From positions 1 through 21,775 of the forward strand of contig CAMWQD010000004.1 of NCBI GenBank assembly GCA_947176325.1: a stretch of DNA of 21,775 bases, written 5' to 3'. The stretch comes from an uncultured Bacteroidales bacterium. Its GTDB lineage: Bacteria; Bacteroidota; Bacteroidia; Bacteroidales; P3. The notes beneath the pieces are model-generated. The model was not told the origin of the DNA. It saw only the letters and a list, made by a program, of their open reading frames with translations, and did not search any database. Below are positions 9,342 through 17,246 of the stretch, piece after piece (the first letter of the stretch is position 1; every line of letters starts with the position of its first letter). The position numbers and the translations under genes are program-made.

Positions 9342-11852
9342 TTATTCCTGAAAGTAGACACGGGGAACACGGGGCGAAATGCCGGTGAGCACCTCGTAGG
9401 GAATGGTGCCGAGGGCTTCGGCGGCATGCGAAACAGGATGTTCCTTGCCGAAGATAATGACGGTATCTTTTTCGCGGGCTTCGACATCGGTAACATCAAT
9501 CATGCACATATCCATGCAGATGCTTCCTATAATGGGCACGAGAGACCCGTTTATCCATACCTTTCCGTTGCCGTTTCCCAAATGGCGGTTGAGGCCGTCC
9601 GCATAGCCGATGCCGATAACCGCCACAGTGGTGTCGCGCTCGGCCACGAAACGCCGTCCGTAGCCTACCGCCTCGCCTTTCCTGATAGAACGGATAAGGG
9701 AAACGGAGGTCTTGAGCGTGGAAACGTTCTCCAAATGCGTCTGCATGGCTCCGTCGGTTCCCACACCGTATAGGCCGATTCCCAAGCGAACCATATCGTA
9801 TTGATATTCGGGAAAGTAAAAGATGCCTGCCGTATTGAGGCAATGACGCATAATCTTATAGGGAAAAGCCGCGAGAATACGCGCGCTCACTCTCTCGAAA
9901 CATTCCAGCTGCCGCCGCGTATACATTTCCATTTCCGGCATATCGGCGGTGGCCAAATGGGTGAACACCGACTCCACCTTGATGCGGGGCTCGTTCCGCA
10001 GGCGCGTCAACAAAGTTTCCACGTCGGCTTCTTCAAAGCCCAAACGGTGCATACCCGTATCGAATGCCAAGTGTATCTTGACGCGGGCGGGACGTGTTTC
10101 CCCCACATTGTCCAGATAGGCTTGCAGGCTGTCGAGCACGCCGTAGCTGTAAATCACGGGCTCCACGTTTTCTTGCAAGAGGGTTTCCATGCCGCCGCTT
10201 TCGGGATTCATGCACATGATGGGCAGTTGAATTCCGTTGCGCCTCAAAGCCACCGCCTCGTCGGGATAGGCCACCGTAACGTAGTCCACATGATTGTATT
10301 CCAAAACGTCGGCAATCTCGTGACTTCCGCTTCCATAGGAAAATGCCTTACCCATCACCATCAACTTGGTTTCGGGCTTGATAAGGCTTCGGAAAAAGTT
10401 AAGGTTGTGCACCAAGGCCGTTAGGTTAACTTCCATAACGGTTTCATGCACCCTCTTTTGCAGAAGCGCGCTGATTTTCTCGAAGGCAAAGGGTCGGGCG
10501 CCTTTGAGCAGCACCGCCTTGCCCGCATAGTCCGCAGGCTTGAAATCGGCCAGAAACGCTTGGGTGTCCGGATAGAAGCGGGCGTTCGGAATAGCGGTGA
10601 AGAGCGAGGAATGACGTGTCAACGCCCGCCCCACCCCGACAAATTCTTCAATGCCCCGGGCCGCCAAAGCTTCCGCCACATCGCCGTAAAGTTCCCTTTC
10701 GGAAAGCGCCGATTGAAGAATGTCCGAACACACCACGCACCGATGATGACCGCGGCCATATCCGCACAGGAAATCGAGGGCGATAGTGAACGAATTGAAA
10801 TCGGAATTATACACATCGCTCACCACAAAACTGTTGTAAACGCCTTCCTTTATCTCCATACGCATTTCCACGGCGGGCAGCCCCGGAAAGCGACGGGCGA
10901 TTTCGGTCTGCGGATAGCCCGAAGCAAGCATGAAAAGCCAGCAGGAAAGCGCGTTTTCGATAGAAGCCCTGTCGAAAAAAGGAATCCGCAGGGAGAGTTC
11001 TTCTCCTCGATACAAAGCCCGCAGAAGCATACCGTTTTCAATGCGTTCCTTGGCAATGAGCCTCAAATCGGCCTCGGTGTCCGATGCGCACGAAAAAGAC
11101 AGCAAACGCACACCGCGCAAAGATTCGGCGCAGGAGATTTCCCGCGTTATATCGGCATAATCGGCACAATAAATCAGCGTATCCGTGCCTTGGAAAAACT
11201 TGAGTTTCTCGCGGATTTTCTCGTCCCGGCTTGCAAAACCGGCATCGTGCGCCGCCCCGATATTGGTGAAGATGCCTATCGTGGGCCGTATGATTTCCTG
11301 TAGGTTTTCCATTTCGCCGCCTTGCGAAATCCCCGCCTCGAAAATACCGATGTCGTGAAACTCTCCCATTTGCAGCACCGACAGCGGCACGCCGATCTGC
11401 GAATTGAAACTCTTGGGGCTGGATACAGGATTTTTATCAAAATGAAGAAGATAGGTGAGCCATTCCTTGACCCACGTTTTCCCGTTGCTCCCCGTGATGC
11501 CCACCACGGGAAACGAAAACCTTTCACGATGCTCTCTCGCCCAACCCTGCAAGGCTTTCAAGGTATCGGGAACCACGAGGAACACGGCTTCGGGCATTTC
11601 TTTCTCCCAGTTTGCGGAAACCTCGCTCACCAAAAAATAGCGCACGCCTTTCCGATAGAGCGGTTCGATATAGCGGTGGCCGTTGTTGTTGCGGCCTACC
11701 AATGCCACAAACAGGCAGTGTTCCGCACGCGAAAAACTGCGGCTGTCTATCAGCACCCTCTCGATACGCACCTGCGCATCGAAGCCTTTGCCTACCGCCT
11801 GCGCTCCCGTGCGGGCGGCCACTTGTTCCAAGCAAACCGGTTCTATCTTCAT
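9342..11852 (-). CDS. murF-alr: Bifunctional MurF ligase / alanine racemase
   Basis: A single 836-residue protein with two complete cytoplasmic enzymes. Residues 1-460 are MurF, which adds D-Ala-D-Ala to the UDP-MurNAc-tripeptide: P-loop GITGSNGKT (118-126), the central D-V-Y-N-S-D motif (346-351) and KGAR (450-453). Residues about 471-836 are a PLP alanine racemase that makes the D-Ala: K502 in GKAFSYGSG carries PLP, R603 is in TGMHRLGF, catalytic Y750 in GIGYADG, and the SICMD motif is at 777-781. This fusion is characteristic of Bacteroidota. It joins supply of D-Ala and use of its dipeptide; the Ddl ligase that acts between them is not in this window. It starts 18 bases after the PdxA-like gene and is the last gene of the minus-strand block. 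Confidence 0.96.
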   Translation of the reverse strand: MKIEPVCLEQVAARTGAQAVGKGFDAQVRIERVLIDSRSFSRAEHCLFVALVGRNNNGHRYIEPLYRKGVRYFLVSEVSANWEKEMPEAVFLVVPDTLKALQGWAREHRERFSFPVVGITGSNGKTWVKEWLTYLLHFDKNPVSSPKSFNSQIGVPLSVLQMGEFHDIGIFEAGISQGGEMENLQEIIRPTIGIFTNIGAAHDAGFASRDEKIREKLKFFQGTDTLIYCADYADITREISCAESLRGVRLLSFSCASDTEADLRLIAKERIENGMLLRALYRGEELSLRIPFFDRASIENALSCWLFMLASGYPQTEIARRFPGLPAVEMRMEIKEGVYNSFVVSDVYNSDFNSFTIALDFLCGYGRGHHRCVVCSDILQSALSERELYGDVAEALAARGIEEFVGVGRALTRHSSLFTAIPNARFYPDTQAFLADFKPADYAGKAVLLKGARPFAFEKISALLQKRVHETVMEVNLTALVHNLNFFRSLIKPETKLMVMGKAFSYGSGSHEIADVLEYNHVDYVTVAYPDEAVALRRNGIQLPIMCMNPESGGMETLLQENVEPVIYSYGVLDSLQAYLDNVGETRPARVKIHLAFDTGMHRLGFEEADVETLLTRLRNEPRIKVESVFTHLATADMPEMEMYTRRQLECFERVSARILAAFPYKIMRHCLNTAGIFYFPEYQYDMVRLGIGLYGVGTDGAMQTHLENVSTLKTSVSLIRSIRKGEAVGYGRRFVAERDTTVAVIGIGYADGLNRHLGNGNGKVWINGSLVPIIGSICMDMCMIDVTDVEAREKDTVIIFGKEHPVSHAAEALGTIPYEVLTGISPRVPRVYFQE

Positions 11853-11870
11853 CCTTATCGCGCTAAAAAA

Positions 11871-12932
11871 CTAATCTTCCTCGTGACTGTCGCGGCGCGA
11901 AGAACCCGCGCAGGGCAAGGGATTTTCGGAGAGCCGTCGGTAGAGCATGCGCGAAGCGTCTATGTCTATGGCCGCACAAAGGGCGCGGAACAGACTGCGG
12001 AACGATTCTTCGGCGTTGAGCCCTTCGAAGACGGGTTCGATATGCACCACCGGCAACGAAGCCGTGTAGTAGCACGAGTCCGCTTTGCCGTATAGGGAAA
12101 AGCAAAGGTTCATCTGCTCCTTATACATACAGAGAACCGCATCGAAAGCCCTTGATTCGAGCGAATTGAAGAAAGTGTCCGCCGCATAGGGCCCGAAAAC
12201 GGGAATGCCGCTCTCGAACAACGACACCACCACGGGCTTTATCTTTCCCGTATCGGCGGCGGTGAGTTCGCCCGAAGCATGGTCTTTGTTGGTGCTCAGA
12301 ACCGCGATACGGGGCGCAGTGATGGAAAAATCGGATTTGAGCGTCTGGTATAAGTCGCGGATACGCTGTTCCACCCGTTGGGGCGTGAGATAGGCCTCTA
12401 CATTCTCCTTGTCGGCGGCTGTAAGGAAACTGAGACGGAGCCGGCTTCCGCAAAGCAACATACGGAAAGGGTTTCCGCTTTCGGCGGTGTGGACGGCCTG
12501 CGCCACCATCATCGCCGTATTCTTGAATTCGGGATGACGGCTGCGGATGTTGGTCTCCGAAACGGGCAACGAAACCAAAGCCCGCAGGTGTTTGTTCCGC
12601 AAATCCGACACGGCTTTCTCGAGCAGGAGGTAGGTGTCGTCCGCATCCTGCCCCTCGTTGGCAATCATCTGCAGACGCTTGCCTTTTATATCCTGCACCT
12701 GCTTCTGCACCAAAGGATTCATCTCGCCCATACCCACCGACTTTGCCGCCGTGGCCCATTTGGAGGGCGAACCATAGACAAAGGGCAAGGCTGTTTCGAA
12801 AGCGCTTGCATCGGCCAAAAGCCGCGCCATAGCCTCATATTCGAATACGCTTCCGTCGCCTTGAAAAACGCCTATCTTGAGCCTTTCTTCCTTGTCCTGT
12901 CTTACGGGACGGCTATGAATTTCTTTCTCCAT
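11871..12932 (-). CDS. Degenerate PdxA-like protein (4-hydroxythreonine-4-phosphate dehydrogenase fold)
   Basis: 353 residues. It aligns along its length with PdxA of vitamin B6 synthesis: KIGVFQGDG at the start, VYGSP (52-56), PVSETNI (123-129), APRIAVLSTN (206-215), GPYAADTFF (247-255), FDAVLCMY (263-270) and SLPVVHIEP (292-300). The hallmarks are eroded. The GHTE motif with a metal-binding His reads K-N-T-A (137-140), MYHDQ reads MYKEQ (269-273), the NPHAG motif is N-K-D-H-A-S-G (215-221), and the C-terminal SPAHGT-like motif reads EPVFEG (299-304). The frame is intact with no stop or frameshift, so the gene is probably maintained, but normal dehydrogenase activity is doubtful. It starts 6 bases after pepA and is likely co-transcribed with it. 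Automated pipelines would call it pdxA; I would not assume that function. Confidence 0.75.
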   Translation of the reverse strand: MEKEIHSRPVRQDKEERLKIGVFQGDGSVFEYEAMARLLADASAFETALPFVYGSPSKWATAAKSVGMGEMNPLVQKQVQDIKGKRLQMIANEGQDADDTYLLLEKAVSDLRNKHLRALVSLPVSETNIRSRHPEFKNTAMMVAQAVHTAESGNPFRMLLCGSRLRLSFLTAADKENVEAYLTPQRVEQRIRDLYQTLKSDFSITAPRIAVLSTNKDHASGELTAADTGKIKPVVVSLFESGIPVFGPYAADTFFNSLESRAFDAVLCMYKEQMNLCFSLYGKADSCYYTASLPVVHIEPVFEGLNAEESFRSLFRALCAAIDIDASRMLYRRLSENPLPCAGSSRRDSHEED

Positions 12933-12938
12933 GCTATC

Positions 12939-14411
12939 TTATTTTTTTGAGGAACGTGCCTTTTCCTTGCCGCCGTTTTCCGCATAGTGCCGCAGGAATT
13001 CCACCAACAGACGCAAGCCGTAGGCCGTGGCGCCGGGGCCTCTGTATCCGTCGCGCTTGGAAAGATATTCCACACCCGCCACGTCCAGATGCACAAACGG
13101 ACATTCGCCCGCAAAATGCTTGATGAATTTGGCCGCGGTAATCATACCCGCAGAACCGCTGCCGCAATTCTTGAGGTCGGCAACTTTGGAAGCGAGTTCC
13201 TTTTCGTATTCCTTCCACATGGGGAAGAAACACAGTCTTTCGTGCGTCCGCGCACCGGCCTGCAACAAAGGTTCCGTATAACGGTCGGCATTCTCCTGCA
13301 TCGCTGCAATGCCCTGCGAACCCAAGGCCCGCGAAGCCGCTCCCGTGAGCGTAGCCACCGTAACCACCAGTTCGGGGTCGAAATTCTTGCAGCCGTAGGC
13401 CACCGCATCGGCCAAAATCAAACGGCCTTCGGCATCGGTATTGACAACCTCCACCGTGGTGCCGTCGTACATATTCAGTATATCGCCGCTCACCATCGCA
13501 TTGCCGTTGAGACGGTTGTCGGTGGCGGGCATCAGGGCCTTGATGTAAACCGGAAGTTTGAGAGCCGCCACCGCACGCACCACGCCCATCACCACGGCCG
13601 CTCCCGCCATATCGGTCTTCATCTCGTCCATATAATTGCCCGTCTTGATGTTCATGCCGCCGGCATCGAACACTATACCCTTGCCCACCAGCACAATCGG
13701 CTTCTTATTGACCGCCTTGGCAGGCTTGTATTCCATTTCGGTGAAAGAGGGCTTGTCTATACTGCCTTGATTGACACCGAGCAAGCCGCCCATGCCCGAC
13801 TGACGCAAACGCGCATCGCTCCACACCTCCACCTTGATGCCCGATTTCGAAGCGCTTTCCTTGGCCGCACCGGCCAACTGCGCGGCATTGAGCGAGGAAA
13901 ACGGCAAATCAATCAGGCGGCGGGCACGCTTCACCTCCTCGCAAAGAGCTTTCACCCGCGCCACCTGCGCGGCGCTCACCACCAAAGAGCGGAAGGAAAA
14001 ACGGAATGCCTTTTCCTTCTTCTTTTTGAATTCATCGAAGCGGTAATCGGCCAAATAGATACCTTCCATAAAAGCCGACACTTCCTCATCGTTCTGCCAA
14101 GTGGAGTCTATGATTTCCACATCGTAACATTTCTCGGCGCGCAAGACCTCCACCACATCGGCGGCGGTGGAACGGATTTTTTCGAGACGTTCCGCCTCGC
14201 TCAGATTCTTTCCGTCCGGGGCGAAACAGATGAAATGCGGCACGGGCAAGGGGAAAAACGTGTGGAGTTTCTCGTCTTTAAGACGTGCGGTCGCGTGGTG
14301 TATTTCCGCGCGGGTGGGTCTTCCCTGCCCTTCCATTTGGAAAAGTTCCGGGGGCGTGCCCGCATTCACCAAATAAATCTCGGCTGTTGCAGCCGATGTC
14401 TCTTTTTTCAT
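12939..14411 (-). CDS. pepA: Leucyl aminopeptidase (M17 family)
   Basis: About 490 residues from the ATG at 14411. It removes N-terminal residues from peptides in the cytoplasm using two metal ions. The ligands and catalytic residues of the family are present: K244 and D249 in VGKGIVFDAGG, K256 in MNIK, D267 in MKTDMAG, and D326, E328 and R330 in NTDAEGRL. An in-frame ATG at 14438 adds nine residues but overlaps the stop of the small upstream gene (GATGAATAG). The later ATG, preceded by an A/G-rich stretch and followed by MKKETSA, seems more natural, although coupled initiation at 14438 cannot be excluded. Some family members also bind DNA or process cysteinyl-glycine; nothing here decides that. 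Confidence 0.93.
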   Translation of the reverse strand: MKKETSAATAEIYLVNAGTPPELFQMEGQGRPTRAEIHHATARLKDEKLHTFFPLPVPHFICFAPDGKNLSEAERLEKIRSTAADVVEVLRAEKCYDVEIIDSTWQNDEEVSAFMEGIYLADYRFDEFKKKKEKAFRFSFRSLVVSAAQVARVKALCEEVKRARRLIDLPFSSLNAAQLAGAAKESASKSGIKVEVWSDARLRQSGMGGLLGVNQGSIDKPSFTEMEYKPAKAVNKKPIVLVGKGIVFDAGGMNIKTGNYMDEMKTDMAGAAVVMGVVRAVAALKLPVYIKALMPATDNRLNGNAMVSGDILNMYDGTTVEVVNTDAEGRLILADAVAYGCKNFDPELVVTVATLTGAASRALGSQGIAAMQENADRYTEPLLQAGARTHERLCFFPMWKEYEKELASKVADLKNCGSGSAGMITAAKFIKHFAGECPFVHLDVAGVEYLSKRDGYRGPGATAYGLRLLVEFLRHYAENGGKEKARSSKK

Positions 14412-14430
14412 AACTTTCTCTCTATAAAAA

Positions 14431-14658
14431 CTATTCATCGGCCATTTCTACCGCTTTGGCCATACGGGTGGCGGTGTTGCCGTGGTGCAGCTCAAAATTC
14501 GGACAGTCTTCGTGCCTCCCCGACGAACAGCACGGTGCGCCGCTCTCCCGAGCGGCGCACCGATGACTGAACGTGCCGTTTTTCTTAAGCAGCACCCGCA
14601 CGCTCAAAGCCACGAGGCAAAATGCCACGACAAGCAAGGTGAAGACAAGCAACATCAT
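14431..14658 (-). CDS. Small Cys-rich single-pass membrane protein
   Basis: 75 residues. Residues 1-22 form one hydrophobic helix (MMLLVFTLLVVAFCLVALSV), followed by R-V-L-L-K-K-N-G-x-F and a soluble part with C34, C43, C44 and C52. I recognise it as resembling small Bacteroidota proteins annotated only as membrane or secreted protein, which share the K-x-G-x-F element and spaced cysteines; no function is known to me. The KK after the helix suggests an N-out, C-in arrangement, placing the cysteines in the cytoplasm where they might bind metal; this is inference. It starts 6 bases after the recA stop and its stop overlaps a possible pepA start, so it is probably in the recA transcript. A long inverted repeat lies within it. 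Confidence 0.7.
   Translation of the reverse strand: MMLLVFTLLVVAFCLVALSVRVLLKKNGTFSHRCAARESGAPCCSSGRHEDCPNFELHHGNTATRMAKAVEMADE
14533..14562. repeat. Perfect 13-bp inverted repeat with 4-nt loop
   Basis: CGGTGCGCCGCTC (14533-14545) and GAGCGGCGCACCG (14550-14562) are exact reverse complements separated by TCCC. On the minus strand it encodes the R-C-A-A-R-E-S-G-A-P segment of the small membrane protein, 103-132 bases after the recA stop. RNA from either strand would fold into a very stable GC-rich hairpin. No U-tract follows on the minus strand, so it is not a classic terminator. It could stall polymerase, protect the recA mRNA 3' end, or lower downstream pepA expression. Confidence 0.9.
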
Positions 14659-14664
14659 GCAGGA

Positions 14665-15729
14665 TTATTCTTCGGCGGGAGCGACCTTGCCTCCGTTTTC
14701 CTTGGCAAGCAAAGCCTCGCGCACCTTCTGTTCCAATTCGTCGCTCAACTCGGGATTGTCGGCCAAAAGCTGTTTCACCGCATCCCGGCCCTGTCCCAAT
14801 TTGGTATCGTTGTAGCTGAACCACGAACCGCTTTTCTTGACGATGTTGAGATCGACGCCCAAGTCGATGATTTCGCCCACTTTCGAAATACCCTGTCCGT
14901 AGAGCAAGTCGAATTCGGCCTGACGGAAAGGAGGCGAAACCTTGTTCTTCACCACCTTGACGCGCACACGGTTGCCCACGGCATTGTCGCCTTCCTTAAT
15001 CTGCGAGATGCGGCGGATATCCAAACGCACCGAAGCGTAGAATTTCAAAGCGTTACCACCCGTAGTCGTTTCGGGATTTCCGAACATCACCCCGATTTTT
15101 TCACGCAACTGGTTGATGAAGATGCAGCAGCAACCGGTTTTGCTGATGGTGGAGGTGAGTTTACGCAACGCCTGCGACATCAGACGGGCATGCAAGCCCA
15201 TCTTGGAATCGCCCATTTCCCCTTCGATTTCGCTGCGGGGCGTAAGGGCCGCCACCGAGTCGATGACAATGATGTCGATAGCCCCTGAACGAATCAGGTT
15301 GTCGGCAATTTCCAAAGCCTGCTCGCCGTTGTCGGGTTGCGCCACCAGAAGGTCGTTGGTGTTGACGCCCAACTTCTGCGCATACACAGGGTCGAAAGCG
15401 TGTTCGGCATCGATAAAGGCCGCGATACCGCCGTTCTTCTGCGATTCGGCAATGGCATGAATGGCCAGGGTGGTCTTACCCGAAGACTCGGGGCCGTAAA
15501 TCTCCACGATGCGTCCTTTGGGGAAACCGCCCACACCGAGGGCCATATCCACCCCTATCGAACCGGTGGAAATCACCTCCAAATTCTCGATGGCGGGATT
15601 GTCTCCCAATTTCATCACCGCGCCCCTGCCATACGATTTCTCGATTTTGTCCAGCGTAAGTTGCAGGGCCTTCAATTTTTCGTCATTGCGGGAAGTTGTG
15701 TTCTCCTCCCGTTCTTCTTTCTTCGCCAT
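14665..15729 (-). CDS. recA: Recombinase RecA
   Basis: 354 residues. It forms ATP-dependent filaments on single-stranded DNA for homologous recombination and DNA damage signalling. Walker A GPESSGKT is at 79-86, Walker B IDIIVIDS at 141-148, the FINQLREKIG segment at 194-203 and the DNA-binding loop FGNPETTTGGNALKF just after it. The N-terminus has a charged extension of about 13 residues relative to E. coli RecA, and the C-terminus is acidic (APAEE). The assignment is unambiguous. It has its own predicted promoter and is followed after 6 bases by the small membrane protein gene. Confidence 0.98.
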   Translation of the reverse strand: MAKKEEREENTTSRNDEKLKALQLTLDKIEKSYGRGAVMKLGDNPAIENLEVISTGSIGVDMALGVGGFPKGRIVEIYGPESSGKTTLAIHAIAESQKNGGIAAFIDAEHAFDPVYAQKLGVNTNDLLVAQPDNGEQALEIADNLIRSGAIDIIVIDSVAALTPRSEIEGEMGDSKMGLHARLMSQALRKLTSTISKTGCCCIFINQLREKIGVMFGNPETTTGGNALKFYASVRLDIRRISQIKEGDNAVGNRVRVKVVKNKVSPPFRQAEFDLLYGQGISKVGEIIDLGVDLNIVKKSGSWFSYNDTKLGQGRDAVKQLLADNPELSDELEQKVREALLAKENGGKVAPAEE

Positions 15730-15764
15730 AAAGCTTATTTTTCTATGTTCTACAATCTTTTTAT

Positions 15765-15774
15765 GATTCGAATC
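15765..15774. promoter_or_regulatory. Palindrome at the predicted recA transcription start
   Basis: GATTCGAATC is a perfect 10-bp palindrome centred 10-11 bases downstream of the recA -7 element, overlapping the expected transcription start. Its position would suit an operator for a dimeric repressor. It does not resemble the E. coli LexA box. A 10-bp palindrome can arise by chance, so the role is speculative. Confidence 0.35.
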
Positions 15775-15779
15775 CGTGG

Positions 15780-15787
15780 CAAAATTA
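15780..15787 (-). promoter_or_regulatory. Predicted -7 element of recA
   Basis: Read on the minus strand this is TAATTTTG, an exact TAnnTTTG match. The best upstream candidate (ATTG at 15815-15812, minus strand) is 24 bases away, a poor -33 fit. Expected start near 15773, leader about 43 nt. Confidence 0.55.
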
Positions 15788-15831
15788 CGGCTTTCCTTTC
15801 TTAATTTTTCCCAATAAACGTTAAAGTTTTG

Positions 15832-16524
15832 TTAAAAATCCAAAGCCTCGTTCAAAAAGCGGTTGAAAGGCACCGCCGTCACCAAGCCGTCGAGCAGTTT
15901 CTGCGCAAAGCCGGCGGCGTTCACCTCCCGGTCGGTTACACTCCGGGAAATGAAATAATGGCGGTATTTCAACAAATCCATATCGGGAAAATCCCGGTCG
16001 TATCCCCTCGGAGCCACCTTCAGACGCATGCCTTCGTCCATCTTTCCGCCATACACTTTCTCCATATCCGGTTTCTGAAGGATATTCCGAAGTTTTTGGG
16101 ACTGAAAGTAGATGCCGTCGCGCACTTTCTTCTGCTTTTCGGGCGGAAGGCCGTAGACACCCGCGCCGAACATGCACTTGCCCGGTTCAAGATGGATGTA
16201 ATAGCCCGAACACGAGCCGTGCCGTCCTTCCTTGGAAAGAAACGTGCCGATATAGTCCTTATAGGGCCGCTTGTCGTTGGAAAAACGGGTGTCGCGGTAG
16301 ATGCGGTACACGCCTTTCCGTGCGTCCACCAAAGCCAATTCCTTGTCGAACTTCACCAAATGTTCCACCAACCACACCATAAAGTTTTCCACCTGCGCCT
16401 TCACTTGCAGATACTCGCCTTTATGGGCGTTGAACCAATCCCGGTCGTTGTTTTTCGACAAGGCTTTCAAGAAATCCAAAACGCCTTCCAGCGAAGGGGT
16501 TTCCTCCTTTTTTGTCCGTACCAT
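15832..16524 (-). CDS. DUF2461 (TIGR02453) family protein
   Basis: 230 residues, full length for the family. Typical segments are the N-terminal LDFLKALSKNNDRDWFNAHK (17-36), the KGVYRIYRDTRFSNDKRPYKD region and the glycine-rich GYYIHLEPGKCMFGAGVYG block. No catalytic function is established for this family to my knowledge, and I see no signal peptide or membrane segment. It starts 21 bases after the O-methyltransferase stop, so the two probably share a transcript. About 100 bases containing the recA promoter follow it. Confidence 0.85.
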   Translation of the reverse strand: MVRTKKEETPSLEGVLDFLKALSKNNDRDWFNAHKGEYLQVKAQVENFMVWLVEHLVKFDKELALVDARKGVYRIYRDTRFSNDKRPYKDYIGTFLSKEGRHGSCSGYYIHLEPGKCMFGAGVYGLPPEKQKKVRDGIYFQSQKLRNILQKPDMEKVYGGKMDEGMRLKVAPRGYDRDFPDMDLLKYRHYFISRSVTDREVNAAGFAQKLLDGLVTAVPFNRFLNEALDF

Positions 16525-16545
16525 ATCACAATGTTATAAAACACA

Positions 16546-17202
16546 TTACATCAATTTTCTTACCAAACTGATGCCGTCGCGCAAGGGCAACAGAAGGTTT
16601 TCCGTGTCGGGGTCGCGCTGCACCATGTCGTTGAACGCACACATGGCCTGCGTGTCCTTGTCGTGGAAGCGGGCATCGAGCACCTTGCCGCTCCAGAGCA
16701 CGTTGTCGGCCAAAAGCCAGCCGCCCGCCTTCAACAGGCGCTTCAACAGCGGGTAGTATAGCGTGTAGTTCCGTTTGTCGGCATCTAAAAAAATCAAGTC
16801 GAACGAGGCGGGCGGCAAGGATGGCAGTATATCCAACGCCTCCCCGAGTCTCAATTCGGCCTTGTCCTGCAGACCGGCTTCGCTCCAATAGGCGCGGATA
16901 CGGTCTTCCAATTCGGGATTATGCTCGATAGACAGCAGACTTCCGCCCTCCTTCAAGCCTTTGGCCAGACAAATGGCCGAATAGCCGGTATAGGTGCCCA
17001 CCTCCAAAATCCGCAAAGGGGCTATCATCCTGCTTATCATCTCCAACAACTTGCCTTGATAGGCTCCCGAGAGCATGCGCGGGTCGAGTACGTTGACGTG
17101 CGTATCGCGCTCCAACCGCTCCAAAAGAGGCTCGGCGGGCGTGGTATGCGCCTCGGCATAACGCTGCAAATCTTCGGGTATCAAAGTGAAATCGTTGTCC
17201 AT
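16546..17202 (-). CDS. SAM-dependent O-methyltransferase (methyltransf_3, COMT-like)
   Basis: 218 residues. Class I methyltransferase of the catechol/caffeoyl-CoA O-methyltransferase group. The SAM-binding motif is EVGTYTGYS (67-75), with the adenine-side acid at E93 (SIEHNPE). The metal site typical of the group is present: D140 in FLDADK and D166-N167 in ADNVLW. RMLSGAYQG (42-50) is the usual N-terminal signature. Substrate cannot be told from sequence. The ATG at 17202 gives the normal N-terminus and the next in-frame ATG would remove that signature, so the mRNA leader would be only about five nucleotides. Confidence 0.9.
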   Translation of the reverse strand: MDNDFTLIPEDLQRYAEAHTTPAEPLLERLERDTHVNVLDPRMLSGAYQGKLLEMISRMIAPLRILEVGTYTGYSAICLAKGLKEGGSLLSIEHNPELEDRIRAYWSEAGLQDKAELRLGEALDILPSLPPASFDLIFLDADKRNYTLYYPLLKRLLKAGGWLLADNVLWSGKVLDARFHDKDTQAMCAFNDMVQRDPDTENLLLPLRDGISLVRKLM

Positions 17203-17213
17203 AATCTATTAAA

Positions 17214-17246
17214 CAAAGTTAGCCAAAATCTTCGGAAAAGGCGAAA
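17214..17246 (-). promoter_or_regulatory. Predicted promoter of the O-methyltransferase gene
   Basis: On the minus strand TAACTTTG (17221-17214) is a perfect -7 element, with TTTC (17246-17243), one mismatch from TTTG, 21 bases upstream. The expected start near 17207 is almost at the ATG (17202). It overlaps the divergent glycosyltransferase promoter. Confidence 0.6.

Noticed and set aside
12987..14570. A 527-codon plus-strand open frame opposite pepA, and a 521-codon one opposite the MBOAT gene (18743-20308).
   Set aside because: Both are His/Arg-rich shadows without domains; the minus-strand genes carry intact active sites.
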